DNA of 64,000 nucleotides, from the NCBI GenBank assembly GCA_009841615.1, contig VXLL01000004.1, positions 63,305-127,304 on the forward strand, read 5' to 3'. The notes beneath the pieces were generated by a model that had not been told where the DNA came from, searched no databases, and saw only the letters and a program-made list of their open reading frames with translations. A program made the position numbers and the translations under genes. This document shows, one piece after another, positions 45,193 to 54,540 of the stretch. This DNA is from Gammaproteobacteria bacterium (GTDB taxonomy: Bacteria; Pseudomonadota; Gammaproteobacteria; Pseudomonadales; Azotimanducaceae). The stretch's first letter is position 1, and every line of letters starts with the position of its first letter.

Positions 45193-46338
45193 CTATGTAC
45201 CCTCTATCGTCTCTTCCACTACCGTATCGACAACTTCACACAAAGCTTCGTGGGGGGATTTGCCATTCAATTTCGCTAATCGGAATTGATCAAGTTGACG
45301 ATCGGCTCCTGTACCATTTTTCACGATGTCTCTTGCATGCTCAATGTCGCTGACACAGTCTAGTGCTTCCGCGTCTTCGTACAGCTCTTTCAACAATCGA
45401 TTTAAGACATCGTCGATGTCCGTACGAGAAACGTCGTTGGGATCAGCAAAGAAGGCAAACGTCCCATATCGTTGTGCTTGAAATCGATTCTCAAAAATGA
45501 TTTCAGTCATTATTTCTTCTGATACGAGTGCTCCAGCGGACTGCGTACGCATATATTTTCTAATCAGACAAGCGTAGAGTGCTACGATGGTCATCGCATC
45601 ATCTATACGAGTACAAACGTCGCACACGCGCAATTCGATGGTTGGGTAGCTGTGTGAAGGACGAATGTCCCACCAAACCTCGCCAGAATTTGTTATGAAT
45701 CCCCATCTTTGATATTCTCGTTCAAGTGCCTTAAACTCATCATAACTCGAAAATGCCTTCGGTATCCCAGTACGAGGTAAACCACACAATATGTTCATAC
45801 GAGAACTCTTAAATCCAGTCTCGACTCCTTCTCGGAAAGGTGAGGAAGTAGACAGCCCAAGAAAGAGTGGTAGATAATGTCGCACTACGTTCATTACTCG
45901 AATTCTCATGTCTGCATCCCCAAAACCGGCGTGGATATGCATACCCCCGATTAGAAATCGGCGGATGATCTCTTGATAGAGCATAGCAAACGATTCGTAG
46001 CGCTCCTTCGGTGACGGTATCTGATCTTGCCACACTGCGAACGGATGCGTTGACATCGCCACGATTTCCGCACCATACTTTTTCGCTGTTGCGGAAATCA
46101 AACCTCGCGTTTCCCGAAGCGCTTCCCGGACTTCTGCAACGGAATGACAGACTTTCGAGTTAGTTTCAATCTGAGTTCGTAGCATTTCGCGCACAACCTT
46201 GTGCGGTACAGACTTTTTTTCACACTCGTCAAAGATCTGTGGGGCTGGGTCAGATATTAGATCTCTAGTCTGAGGGTCGATAAGAAATGCTTCTTCTTCA
46301 ACACCAAGTGTGATTTTCAAATCACTGTTTTTTGCCAT
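45193..46338 (-). CDS. YbdK-type carboxylate-amine ligase (GCS2 family)
   Basis: 381 residues. Family signatures: ITLGVEEEAFLIDPQTRDL at the N-terminus (the nucleotide/Mg-binding region), LRTQIETNSKVC, EIVAMSTHPFAVWQDQ, GGMHIHAGFGDADMRIRVMN and the C-terminal SGEVWWDIRPSHSYPTIELR. E. coli YbdK has weak glutamate-cysteine ligase activity; the true reaction of most members is unknown. With glutathione reductase 3 kb away, a part in thiol synthesis is possible but not shown. Length is usual. The upstream thioredoxin-ankyrin gene is on the same strand, 104 bp away. Confidence 0.87.
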   Translation of the reverse strand: MAKNSDLKITLGVEEEAFLIDPQTRDLISDPAPQIFDECEKKSVPHKVVREMLRTQIETNSKVCHSVAEVREALRETRGLISATAKKYGAEIVAMSTHPFAVWQDQIPSPKERYESFAMLYQEIIRRFLIGGMHIHAGFGDADMRIRVMNVVRHYLPLFLGLSTSSPFREGVETGFKSSRMNILCGLPRTGIPKAFSSYDEFKALEREYQRWGFITNSGEVWWDIRPSHSYPTIELRVCDVCTRIDDAMTIVALYACLIRKYMRTQSAGALVSEEIMTEIIFENRFQAQRYGTFAFFADPNDVSRTDIDDVLNRLLKELYEDAEALDCVSDIEHARDIVKNGTGADRQLDQFRLAKLNGKSPHEALCEVVDTVVEETIEGT

Positions 46339-46442
46339 GCAGTCAATTCACCATATTAACTCTATTGAAATAACGATGTTTATCGCTATCAGGGATTGCG
46401 AATAGGGTACGAATTTTGTCGAAATGGTCTTACTGAGTCCAG

Positions 46443-47738
46443 TCACAACTCAGAGTCCGACTCCGCACCAATTGCGCCTCTGCCTAATTGCTCTTTGAGT
46501 AATACCAGAACTTGCTCATGCAGTATGATAGATGCCTTGACTGTCTCGATCTGTTCGGTAAAGTCCGTTTCCTCGTTGCTTTCCATCGCGTCTAATGACT
46601 CCTTGGAACGAGCGTACGACCGGTTGACAAAGTCTTCGAGCGTTCTTCCATCTGGATATTCAAGCGTGGCATCAGCTCCATGTTCCAAGAGATACAAGAC
46701 GTTTTCCATGTACCCGTAGTAAGCAGCCCACTGAAGTGTTGAGTGTCCTGCGTCGTCTTGAAGATCCACGTCCCAACCAAGTTCAATGAATTTTTCTACT
46801 ATACCAATGTCCTGTTGGAGCACCACCGCTCTACCGAGGGAAAAGTTTGAAGAATTCTGTTTGCTCAGATCCACTCCTGCTGACAAAACTATCTCTGTAC
46901 AGTCGTTTTCTCCAAGTCTGTTGGAACGCATCATAGCTGTGACTAAGACTGAATTCCCATCTGGATCAAGTCTGTTCACGACATCAGGATCGTCTTCAAT
47001 CGCCTGTAAAAACTCGTTGCACCTACCGAGACCAACCAAATCATGCGTACTGATTTCTGGGTCGAACGTGAGTGTCAGAGTGATCAAATCGTTTTGTCTC
47101 ACGCTGGGACGATTTAGAATCAGAGATAAGGGAGTTTGCCCGTTTTCAAATTTCTGCGTCAGCAGATTCGGGACGCTTTCAATCGCAGTCTTCACAACGT
47201 CTAAGTCCCGCTCCAGTATGAAATACCGTCGAAACGAATCGCCCTCAAGCATCTCTATAGTGATGTCAAATGCTGATTTTCCTTCGATCATACCGTCTAG
47301 ATAATCAACATAAATTGACTTTGCCTGTACGCTGCCGACCCGATCTTCTTCCACACCGTTTCGAAAGAACAGAATATGTGGAATCCCATTGATCTGATAC
47401 TCTCGGTAGATCTCCGGAGAATCGTCGATATCTAGCTTGAATATTTTGACCCTCCCTTTCATTTCTACCGCAAGCTCATCGATTATAGGATCTACCTCGC
47501 GACAAGGTACGCACCACGTAGCTGTGAAGTCGACAAGTACTGGCGAGTCAGCTTGAAGCACTTCTTCGTCAAAATTTTCGGTAGTCACATACGGCGTAGC
47601 ACTAACTTCTTCACCGTCCTTATGAAGTTGAAAAATGAGTATGACTGTACCTACGATTGCTCCTGCGAACAACGCAACACCGATTAACAGTGCTCCCGCG
47701 AGTGTCGAAAATTTAGACGAGTTTTGTTTGACGTTCAT
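46443..47738 (-). CDS. Membrane-anchored thioredoxin fused to ankyrin repeats (copy 2)
   Basis: 431 residues; GAGAG lies upstream of the ATG. One N-terminal membrane segment (LAGALLIGVALFAGAIVGTV) acts as the anchor. The thioredoxin domain has VDFTATWCVPCREVDPII with both cysteines and cis-proline in INGIPHILFFRNG. The ankyrin region is clearer than in copy 1: DPDGNSVLVTAMMRS, DDAGHSTLQWAAYYGYMENV, LYLLEHGADATLEYPDGRT. A coiled-coil-like C-terminal end follows. Collinear matches to the protein at 28659 (FENGQTPLSLILNRP against FDNGQSPISFILNYP) show one family. It should be a periplasm-facing thiol oxidoreductase with a binding module. It is upstream of the YbdK gene. Confidence 0.86.
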   Translation of the reverse strand: MNVKQNSSKFSTLAGALLIGVALFAGAIVGTVILIFQLHKDGEEVSATPYVTTENFDEEVLQADSPVLVDFTATWCVPCREVDPIIDELAVEMKGRVKIFKLDIDDSPEIYREYQINGIPHILFFRNGVEEDRVGSVQAKSIYVDYLDGMIEGKSAFDITIEMLEGDSFRRYFILERDLDVVKTAIESVPNLLTQKFENGQTPLSLILNRPSVRQNDLITLTLTFDPEISTHDLVGLGRCNEFLQAIEDDPDVVNRLDPDGNSVLVTAMMRSNRLGENDCTEIVLSAGVDLSKQNSSNFSLGRAVVLQQDIGIVEKFIELGWDVDLQDDAGHSTLQWAAYYGYMENVLYLLEHGADATLEYPDGRTLEDFVNRSYARSKESLDAMESNEETDFTEQIETVKASIILHEQVLVLLKEQLGRGAIGAESDSEL

Positions 47739-47973
47739 GTTTGGGCTCTCAGATAGCCTGTCGTGCAGTATCCGCTATGATAATGAATGCTGGCGCAAAG
47801 CATACCCAAAAGAGTGAGACACTCCGATTTCGAAGACCACTCGGAGAGATTGCAATGAACCACTCATCAGCTTAGAGGCTACAAAGCAGGTCAGATCGAT
47901 TTAAGATTACAAGCGCGATTTCGGGTTGAAGTTTTAAGATTGAGGTACGTGCTCACAAGAAGCAGAATGAAGT

Positions 47974-48288
47974 CTAGACGTTCTTAGCAACTTCATCGTT
48001 AACCAGCTGTTCTTGAGGTAGGAAGTCCACCCTCACACGTGTTCCCGTGGCTTCTGCAAATCGACGGAGAGTCGCGAAGGAAGGTGATACCCACCCACCT
48101 TCTAAACGCGCAATGGCAGATTGTGTAGTACCCATACGTTCTGCAACTTCGGTTTGAGTTAAGTTTGCCGATAATCGCGCTCCAATGATAGATTCAACGA
48201 GCGAAAACTGCGCGTCTACGTCCTCGTACTCCTTTCGGAATTGAGGATCTTTCATTAAGCGAGCTTTTAACTCCTGTAGTGTAATCAT
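47974..48288 (-). CDS. higA: HigA-like antitoxin (XRE-type HTH)
   Basis: 104 residues. A helix-turn-helix is clear: LTQTEVAERMGTTQSAIARL, then EGGWVSPSFATLRRFAEATG. It overlaps the toxin gene by 4 nt (ATGA), in the toxin-first order usual for HigBA. By family it neutralises the toxin and represses the shared promoter. The candidate operator upstream of the toxin is described separately. Confidence 0.87.
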   Translation of the reverse strand: MITLQELKARLMKDPQFRKEYEDVDAQFSLVESIIGARLSANLTQTEVAERMGTTQSAIARLEGGWVSPSFATLRRFAEATGTRVRVDFLPQEQLVNDEVAKNV

Positions 48289-48608
48289 GTGACTTCCTGT
48301 TTCATTCGGGTTTGTGCAATCTGAAGTGCTCGACGAGGAGTTTTGCGAGACTTTTTATGGAAAACGTGCAAAACAACCATTTTTCTGCCTGTTACGGTCA
48401 CGTAAATACCTCTAGCGATTCCATCTGTACTTTTCACTCTCAGTTCCCAGAGTTTGCCTTCTAAATGTCGTACCATTGGAGCACGAAGATTTGTGAGACC
48501 GAAAGTTCTTACGATTTCGAGCGCACGAACAATTTTCGCACGTAGCCTTGCAGGTAACTCGTCGATTTCGTTGTTGGCCAATGGAACTATCTCTACCGTC
48601 CAAACCAT
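48285..48608 (-). CDS. higB: HigB-like toxin (RelE/Gp49 family)
   Basis: 107 residues. Gp49-type core: VEIVPLANNEIDELPARLRA, LRAPMVRHLEGKLWELRV and MVVLHVFHKKSRKTPRRALQ, with the basic and aromatic residues used by RelE-fold mRNA interferases. These cleave mRNA at the ribosome. It is first gene of a two-gene operon. The ATG has no clear ribosome site, so the transcript may be leaderless or nearly so. Toxin activity is by family. Confidence 0.87.
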   Translation of the reverse strand: MVWTVEIVPLANNEIDELPARLRAKIVRALEIVRTFGLTNLRAPMVRHLEGKLWELRVKSTDGIARGIYVTVTGRKMVVLHVFHKKSRKTPRRALQIAQTRMKQEVT

Positions 48609-48616
48609 GAAGGGAA

Positions 48617-48659
48617 ATTATATCATATCTGCTATATTATTCTCCTAAAATAGGGAATA
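48617..48659 (-). promoter_or_regulatory. Promoter and candidate HigA operator
   Basis: On the minus strand an extended -10 (TGATATAAT; TATAAT is 48622-48617) lies about 10 nt before the toxin ATG. At 48638-48659 an imperfect palindrome, TATTCTCCT then AAAAT then AGGGAATA-like, lies over the -35 position. A repressor here would compete with RNA polymerase, as HigA is known to do. Confidence 0.55.
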
Positions 48660-48757
48660 GCAGGACGAACCACCAATCAATCTGCACGGCGATGTCGAAA
48701 CGCAGATTGTCGCTTCTTATCGCCACAAGACTTACACCAAGGTACTCTGACAAAGTA

Positions 48758-49774
48758 CTATTCGGATGTCGCGTAAAACTGTTCGCAATATCTCCTAAAT
48801 TGTATGATTGCGTTTTCCGCGGTAGACAATCTGGGGTATGTTAAATAGTTTTTGTTTTCCCAGATTTCAAAATCTTGCGAAATATCGGTCAGATAAACTT
48901 TGAAAAACAATCGAAGTAGCATGGCGTTTAGAATGCGCTTCGGCATCAATCCAAGACCCGGAAAGAGTGCATTCGGTCTTTCGATGTCTTTCATCTGTAT
49001 CGCCATAACGAAGTTCACCGTCTCATCGTCAATCGGAGTACAAAGGGCAAGCTGGCGGATATAGAGCCCAGCACTGTCCATGACCGGTTCGATCATCGAA
49101 AATCCGAGTCCCCACATCGACACAGTCGCACGGACATCCAATCTAATGCTCAGATTCCTAGACGGACCGATTTGGCGTGTCAATTTAAACTTGTTTTGTA
49201 AAAGTCGACCATCAACGTGCACTGGTGCTAGACTCTCAACCTCCGAGTAACCATGAACATAAGGGAGATGGGTTATGTCCACTCCATTTTCCGATGTCTC
49301 TTGAGGATGTGTTCGAATCTCCTGCGCCGTATACACGAACTTAGACCAATCACGAGAATCTAGTTCCGGCAGGCACCAATCTGGTTCAGTCTGCGCAGGG
49401 TGCCAATAGGCAAAAACTACACCACCTGTTTCGAAAGTAGGATATGTCTCGAGTTCCACGGTTGTGCTCAAGGGGCCTGTAGGTGTGTTAATACACAGAC
49501 CTTGTGAGTTGTATGTGAATCCATGAAACGGGCAAACTAGACACCCATCTCGCAATTTTCCTCCGCGTTCCGGAGTTAGATTTGCTCCAAGATGCGGACA
49601 GATCGCTTTAGCTAAGCAAACCTCACCGGTCGGGCCGCGCCAATACACAGTCTGTTGTCCCATCCACTGCTTGCTATACAACTTTCCTTTTTTAACGTTT
49701 TCACTAAATTCGATCCAATACCATCCAATAGGGAAGGGTGTAAAGGGAAAGCGTTTTTTAACTGTTTTAGCCAT
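48758..49774 (-). CDS. Rieske oxygenase of the KshA/DAF-36/Neverland type
   Basis: 338 residues from the ATG at 49774 (MAKTVKKRF...); a start ten codons earlier is in frame, and neither has a good ribosome site. The Rieske cluster is CPHLGANL and CPFHGFTY (C-x-H, 17+ residues, C-x2-H). The mononuclear iron site is SENGVDITHLPYVHG. The C-terminus reads DFEIWENKNYLTYPRLST, the signature of the steroid-type branch that includes cholesterol 7-desaturase (Neverland/DAF-36) and 3-ketosteroid 9-alpha-hydroxylase. FPIGWYWIEFS at the N-terminus also fits. It needs a separate reductase, absent here. A sterol or steroid substrate is inference, supported by the SMT gene 25 kb away. Confidence 0.84.
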   Translation of the reverse strand: MAKTVKKRFPFTPFPIGWYWIEFSENVKKGKLYSKQWMGQQTVYWRGPTGEVCLAKAICPHLGANLTPERGGKLRDGCLVCPFHGFTYNSQGLCINTPTGPLSTTVELETYPTFETGGVVFAYWHPAQTEPDWCLPELDSRDWSKFVYTAQEIRTHPQETSENGVDITHLPYVHGYSEVESLAPVHVDGRLLQNKFKLTRQIGPSRNLSIRLDVRATVSMWGLGFSMIEPVMDSAGLYIRQLALCTPIDDETVNFVMAIQMKDIERPNALFPGLGLMPKRILNAMLLRLFFKVYLTDISQDFEIWENKNYLTYPRLSTAENAIIQFRRYCEQFYATSE

Positions 49775-50005
49775 GTAGATTGGTTGATGTCGAGTCGTGA
49801 TCAATTAACACCGTTACGCTGTTGGAAATCTCCTGTGAACACGTCGATCCGCGAGTTAGATTTTCAATACTCTTCTTCGATATTACACGTTCCAACGAAT
49901 TCTTCTCGTCAAAAGCCGTTACTCAATACATTTTGTACATCTAACACGACAGCGTACAGTACTAGGGGCACGCAGTCTTAATAGAGAGTACCACAATAAT
50001 ATGAA

Positions 50006-51925
50006 CTAGTCAGTATTTTTAAAATCCGGACAGAACTCACAAAGAGCATAGACTGTTCTCGGCTGTATCGCAAGATGATCTTTGATTTCGAGCCAAGCGT
50101 TGCGGGCGTGCTTGACAAATCTCTGAGATTCCGGGGAAATTCGCGGAGCCCAGTTCGATGCTCGCGCTAACAAATTCATGAATGGAGGCCGACGCACGAA
50201 TCCGTATCTTTCTACTACATAAGATTTCAATCCAGCTAAGTTGGCTGCAACCTTTAGAGCGTCGTCATAGTTTCCTAAGGAATCGACCAGACCATGTTCT
50301 AATGCTTGTAGCCCAGTCCAGATTCGACCACGCGCAACCAAGTCTACGTCATCTCTTGCCATGCTTCGCCCATTACTGACGACCTCCAAGAATTTATCAT
50401 AGGCGTCGTCTACGCTAGCTTGTAACATTTTCGCTTCAGTTTCGGTTAAGCCTGATGTCTGGTCAACACGAAAGTGCCCATCACTTGAATATACGCCATC
50501 TGTATTTACTCCATATCTTTGAAGTAATTCTTCAAAAGTAGGAATCATAGAAAATACTCCAATTGATCCCGTGATCGTAGAGTCAGATGCGAGTATTCGA
50601 TCAGCATTAGCGGAAATCCAATATCCCCCAGAGGCGGCCGTGTTAGACATGGAAACTACAACTGGAATGTCTTGCTTCCTAACAGCCTCAATTTGCAATC
50701 GAATCGCTTCGGATGCCAATACAGATCCTCCTGGAGAATTTACTCGAAGAACTACAGCGTCTACCTTTTCTTTGATTGCATGCTGTAAATGTTCTACAGC
50801 ACCGGTAGAGTCCACGAGCTGTGAACTGTCATCTCCAGACCAACCGAAGATGACTCCTTCCACTGTGATAACAGCGATAGTACCGCGTTGCTTGGTCAAT
50901 GAAGCACCGTCGCTCGAAGTCTCAGAAGCGATTCTGAAATCTCTGCGGTCCTTAATTGTGTGAAAATAGTCTTCGGTCGAAATACGAGCGAGCGATTTAT
51001 TACGCCTATCGAGTTCAAACTCTTCACCCACCTTTGCCGACAGTGTGTTGGAAGTTATCAATTCGTCAACGAAACCGTGTTCTTTTGCAAGATCGCCCAG
51101 CTTCTTCCGACTTGGACCAAGTAGATCGGAAAAGCTTTCAGTAAATTGAGCGACCGTTGATGAACTCAATTCGCGATTTCTCTCGATTAATTCTTTAGTC
51201 GCTCCCCATAATTGATCGACGATTGGACGGTAGGACTCGCGTACGATGTCAGACATTGCATCCAATACAAACGGTTCCACGGCACTCTTGTAATCTCCAC
51301 TCCTAAAAGTATTTACAGTAATGTCCAACTTATCGAGTATGGTTTTGTAATACATCGATTCAAAAGCCAATCCAGAAAAACTTAAAGTCCCAAGTTCGTT
51401 CATGTAAACCGCGTCGGCAAATGAAGACAAAAGGTATGCACTTTGAGAATATTCGTCCGAATATGCGTAAATCGGCTTACCGGATTCAGAAAAAATCTTG
51501 AGTGCTTCACCGATCAAGTCGAGGTGCACTAAAGATGCCCCAGCTAAGCTATCGGGTCGAATTTCAAGCGCTAGAATGCGGGGATTCTTCGCCGCATGAC
51601 GCAGTGTTGCAACCACTTCGTGAACGTCAGTGACGTCAGCCACAGTACTTCCTAGTAGTAGTTCAAACCAAGGGTTGATATTCGGACGCTTTTCAACTAG
51701 TGATTGATTTGGTGCAAAAACTAAAACAGAATTGCGTTCTACTTTGATTGCAGGACCCGAAAACAAAAACACGAATATGACAACAATCACAGCAACGAGC
51801 AAAATGTTCGCTACACTAACCCTGAGAAACCGAAACACAGTAGCTATTCCGCGCCAAATTCGCAGGACAAGGTTCATTTTCTTTGGTGTCTCTTGAGGAG
51901 GAGTTGATTCAATTTGGTCGTTCAT
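50006..51925 (-). CDS. sppA: Signal peptide peptidase SppA, 67K type
   Basis: 639 residues from the ATG at 51925 (MNDQIES...), chosen as closest to family length; a start 39 codons earlier is in frame. One N-terminal membrane anchor (ILLVAVIVVIFVFLFSGPA). Tandem SppA domains: the first has the lysine in FRSGDYKSAVEPF, the second (about 420) the serine in SNTAASGGYWISA with GSIGVFSMIP. These form the Ser-Lys dyad of E. coli-type SppA, which degrades cleaved signal peptides at the inner membrane. It is a single gene, divergent from the agmatinase gene. All catalytic residues are present. Confidence 0.9.
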   Translation of the reverse strand: MNDQIESTPPQETPKKMNLVLRIWRGIATVFRFLRVSVANILLVAVIVVIFVFLFSGPAIKVERNSVLVFAPNQSLVEKRPNINPWFELLLGSTVADVTDVHEVVATLRHAAKNPRILALEIRPDSLAGASLVHLDLIGEALKIFSESGKPIYAYSDEYSQSAYLLSSFADAVYMNELGTLSFSGLAFESMYYKTILDKLDITVNTFRSGDYKSAVEPFVLDAMSDIVRESYRPIVDQLWGATKELIERNRELSSSTVAQFTESFSDLLGPSRKKLGDLAKEHGFVDELITSNTLSAKVGEEFELDRRNKSLARISTEDYFHTIKDRRDFRIASETSSDGASLTKQRGTIAVITVEGVIFGWSGDDSSQLVDSTGAVEHLQHAIKEKVDAVVLRVNSPGGSVLASEAIRLQIEAVRKQDIPVVVSMSNTAASGGYWISANADRILASDSTITGSIGVFSMIPTFEELLQRYGVNTDGVYSSDGHFRVDQTSGLTETEAKMLQASVDDAYDKFLEVVSNGRSMARDDVDLVARGRIWTGLQALEHGLVDSLGNYDDALKVAANLAGLKSYVVERYGFVRRPPFMNLLARASNWAPRISPESQRFVKHARNAWLEIKDHLAIQPRTVYALCEFCPDFKNTD

Positions 51926-52154
51926 AGAAGAGTAGGGCACTAGTCTTAGAAAAGTGGAAATTCTAGACAAATTCTGTGGTTTCGCAGGTCGATTATCGAG
52001 AATACATCCGAGTATCGTCGTGTATGCGTGACGTTTACCCAAGTTTCGAAACTTATCTGTTAAAGCGGTTTTCTACGGTACGGAACTTAAAATTCTTTCC
52101 GTAAGTAACGATCTCTCGTTTATTTTTATCTTATGTCCCATCAAGCATTTAATT

Positions 52155-53135
52155 TTGGATCGGGTTCATCATTTGACTTCAAATTTCGAATTTAATCAAC
52201 CGCTCTCTGGAAACGAAATGCCACGTTTTGGTGGCCCAGTAACCTTCATGCGAGTTGCTGAAGGACAGATCGGTGAAAAAATCGATGCGGGAATCGTAGG
52301 TATTCCACTTGACATTGCGACTTCAAACCGTCCAGGTGCTCGCTTAGCGCCACGCGAAATCAGGGACGAATCGCGCCTACTACGTCCTTACAACATGGCT
52401 ACGGGTTCAAAACCGTTCGACTCCATGCAAGTAGCGGATCTTGGTGATTTGCCTATTAATACCTACAACATCGAAAAGAGCTATGCTACGATTTCGTCGC
52501 ATTACCAGAACATTCTTGCAAGTGGATGCGTTCCATTTGCACTCGGAGGGGACCACTCTATTGTCTTACCAATTCTGCGAGTAATGAAAAAGGTTCATGG
52601 GCCGGTGGCAGTAATCCACGTGGATGCACATGCCGATGCGAACGAGCATATGTTTGGAGAACGCTACACTCACGGCACTCCGTTTAGACGCGCAGTGGAA
52701 GAAGATCTACTTCAGTGTAACAAAGTTACTCAGATAGGACTACGAGGTACTGGATATCACCCCGACGATTTCAATTGGTGTCGAAATCAAGGGTTTAGAG
52801 TAGTTGAGGCACATGAGTGTTGGCATAAGTCCTTGACTCCTCTCATGAACGAACTCCGAACCGAGATTGGAAGCCATCCTACCTATATCAGTTTTGACAT
52901 CGATGGATTGGATCCTTCGGTTGCACCTGGAACGGGTACTCCAGAACCAGGAGGGCTGTCTGTCGTTCAAGCATTAGAAATTATTAGAGGATGTCGCGAT
53001 TTAAATATAGTCGGGTGTGATATGGTCGAAGTGTGTCCTCCGTTTGACTTGTCGAAGAGCACCTCGTTGTTAGCTGCAAATTTGGTATATGAGATGCTAT
53101 GCATTCATCCCAAGGCTGAATATCACTCTAAGTGA
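52155..53135 (+). CDS. speB: Agmatinase (ureohydrolase family)
   Basis: 326 residues from a TTG; another TTG six codons later is possible, but a start at the first ATG (MPRFGG) would cut the conserved NQPLSGNEMPRFGG. Manganese ligands are in GGDHSIVLP, VIHVDAHADAN and SFDIDGLDPSVAPGTGTPEP. The enzyme splits agmatine into putrescine and urea; some relatives use guanidinobutyrate or similar compounds. It overlaps the murF start by 4 nt, so both are translated from one transcript. Decarboxylase for arginine was not seen here. Confidence 0.86.
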   Translation: MDRVHHLTSNFEFNQPLSGNEMPRFGGPVTFMRVAEGQIGEKIDAGIVGIPLDIATSNRPGARLAPREIRDESRLLRPYNMATGSKPFDSMQVADLGDLPINTYNIEKSYATISSHYQNILASGCVPFALGGDHSIVLPILRVMKKVHGPVAVIHVDAHADANEHMFGERYTHGTPFRRAVEEDLLQCNKVTQIGLRGTGYHPDDFNWCRNQGFRVVEAHECWHKSLTPLMNELRTEIGSHPTYISFDIDGLDPSVAPGTGTPEPGGLSVVQALEIIRGCRDLNIVGCDMVEVCPPFDLSKSTSLLAANLVYEMLCIHPKAEYHSK

Positions 53136-54493
53136 GCGTGCGCCAACCTCTATGGACTTGGAAGGAACTATGTCACAGTTTGGGTTTACCTGCTGAGAAC
53201 GGTCCAGACATTAACGGTATTCATTTTGACTCTCGGTTGATTCAACCTGGGGATCTGTTTCTACCTTTACCAGGTGATCCCGGACCACGGTTTCAAGTAG
53301 CAGTTCGATCTGAGCGCGATGGTCATGACTATATTTCAAGCGCAGTCGAGAACGGCGCAGTTGGCTTGATCACAAGTAGGCAAGTCGAAACCTCCGTACC
53401 CACACTTCGGGTTAATGATTCGATTGATGCGCTGTGGGCAATAGGAAAGTACCGACGTCATCAAATCGATTGCTCAGTTGTAGCGATCACGGGAAGTAGC
53501 GGTAAAACGACTCTCAAGACTTTTCTGCAATCTACGACAGGTGGTTTTAGTGCTCAGGGTAGTTTCAACAACCACATCGGTCTTCCGTTGAGCTTAGCAG
53601 CTACGCCCAAGGATTCCAAGGTAGCGATCTATGAAATCGGGATGAACCATCCAGGAGAAATCGCGCCATTAAGTGAGTTGACACAACCGAATGTCGTGGC
53701 AGTATTAAATGTCCTTCCTGTGCATATCGGTCATTTCAAAGATCTTGATGCATTGGAACAGGAAAAGCTCTCAATTGTTGCAGGGCTCTCTCAATCAGGT
53801 CGCGTGGTGCTCCCTTACTCATTGAGAGATACGAAATACATCAATGAACAATGGAAAACGACTACTTTTGGATTTGACGACAAAGCCGATGTCTCGATCA
53901 CCTATGTACGAGACTATTGGTACGAAGTTTCGACTGGTAATGATAGTGTGAGAGTAGAAGTACCCGGTGGTGGTCATCATCGAGCTGAAAGCGTCGCGGC
54001 GTGTGGAGCGGTTTTGATATCTTTTGGGGCTAGTTTAGATCGTTTACGACGACTAGAGCCCACTTTGCCGGAAGGACGTGGTAACAGTATTGAAATCAAC
54101 AACATTACGATTATCGACGACAGTTACAATGCAAATCCGACGAGCATGATTGCCGCGTTGCGGGAATTGCGCAAACGAACGACTAAAGGACGCAAATTCG
54201 CGCTGTTAGGACAAATGAACGAATTAGGGATTCATGCTCAAAAATTACACGAGAGCATTGCTCCTGAGATTGGCGATATTGATGTTCTTTATTGCGTCGG
54301 GGGACTGATGCGACACCTCTACGAGAAGGTAGACTCTTCGAAGGAAAAGTATTACTATGAAGATGTCAGCGCGGATCTCGTCGACCAACTAGCGAGAACC
54401 TTAAATGAACACGATGCAGTTTTAGTGAAGGGTTCTAACAGCTTCTTTTGGCAAGCTGATTTTGTAGAAAACTTACGAAAAGCCCTAATATAG
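53132..54493 (+). CDS. murF: UDP-N-acetylmuramoyl-tripeptide--D-alanyl-D-alanine ligase
   Basis: 453 residues from a GTG overlapping the agmatinase stop. N-terminal substrate domain (FDSRLIQPGDLFLPLPGD), ATP loop VAITGSSGKTTLKTF, NNHIGLPLSLA, GMNHPGEIAPLSELTQPNV and the C-terminal domain start IIDDSYNANPTSMIAALREL. It adds D-Ala-D-Ala to the UDP-MurNAc-tripeptide in the cytoplasm. murF is usually in the division/cell-wall cluster; here it stands alone behind speB with the ABC genes following. It may be the only copy or a second one; that cannot be told from this window. Confidence 0.9.
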   Translation: MSVRQPLWTWKELCHSLGLPAENGPDINGIHFDSRLIQPGDLFLPLPGDPGPRFQVAVRSERDGHDYISSAVENGAVGLITSRQVETSVPTLRVNDSIDALWAIGKYRRHQIDCSVVAITGSSGKTTLKTFLQSTTGGFSAQGSFNNHIGLPLSLAATPKDSKVAIYEIGMNHPGEIAPLSELTQPNVVAVLNVLPVHIGHFKDLDALEQEKLSIVAGLSQSGRVVLPYSLRDTKYINEQWKTTTFGFDDKADVSITYVRDYWYEVSTGNDSVRVEVPGGGHHRAESVAACGAVLISFGASLDRLRRLEPTLPEGRGNSIEINNITIIDDSYNANPTSMIAALRELRKRTTKGRKFALLGQMNELGIHAQKLHESIAPEIGDIDVLYCVGGLMRHLYEKVDSSKEKYYYEDVSADLVDQLARTLNEHDAVLVKGSNSFFWQADFVENLRKALI

Positions 54494-54540
54494 TTCAACC
54501 TTGGAGCAAGAACTTTCAGCAATCAACCGAGATTCTTAAA

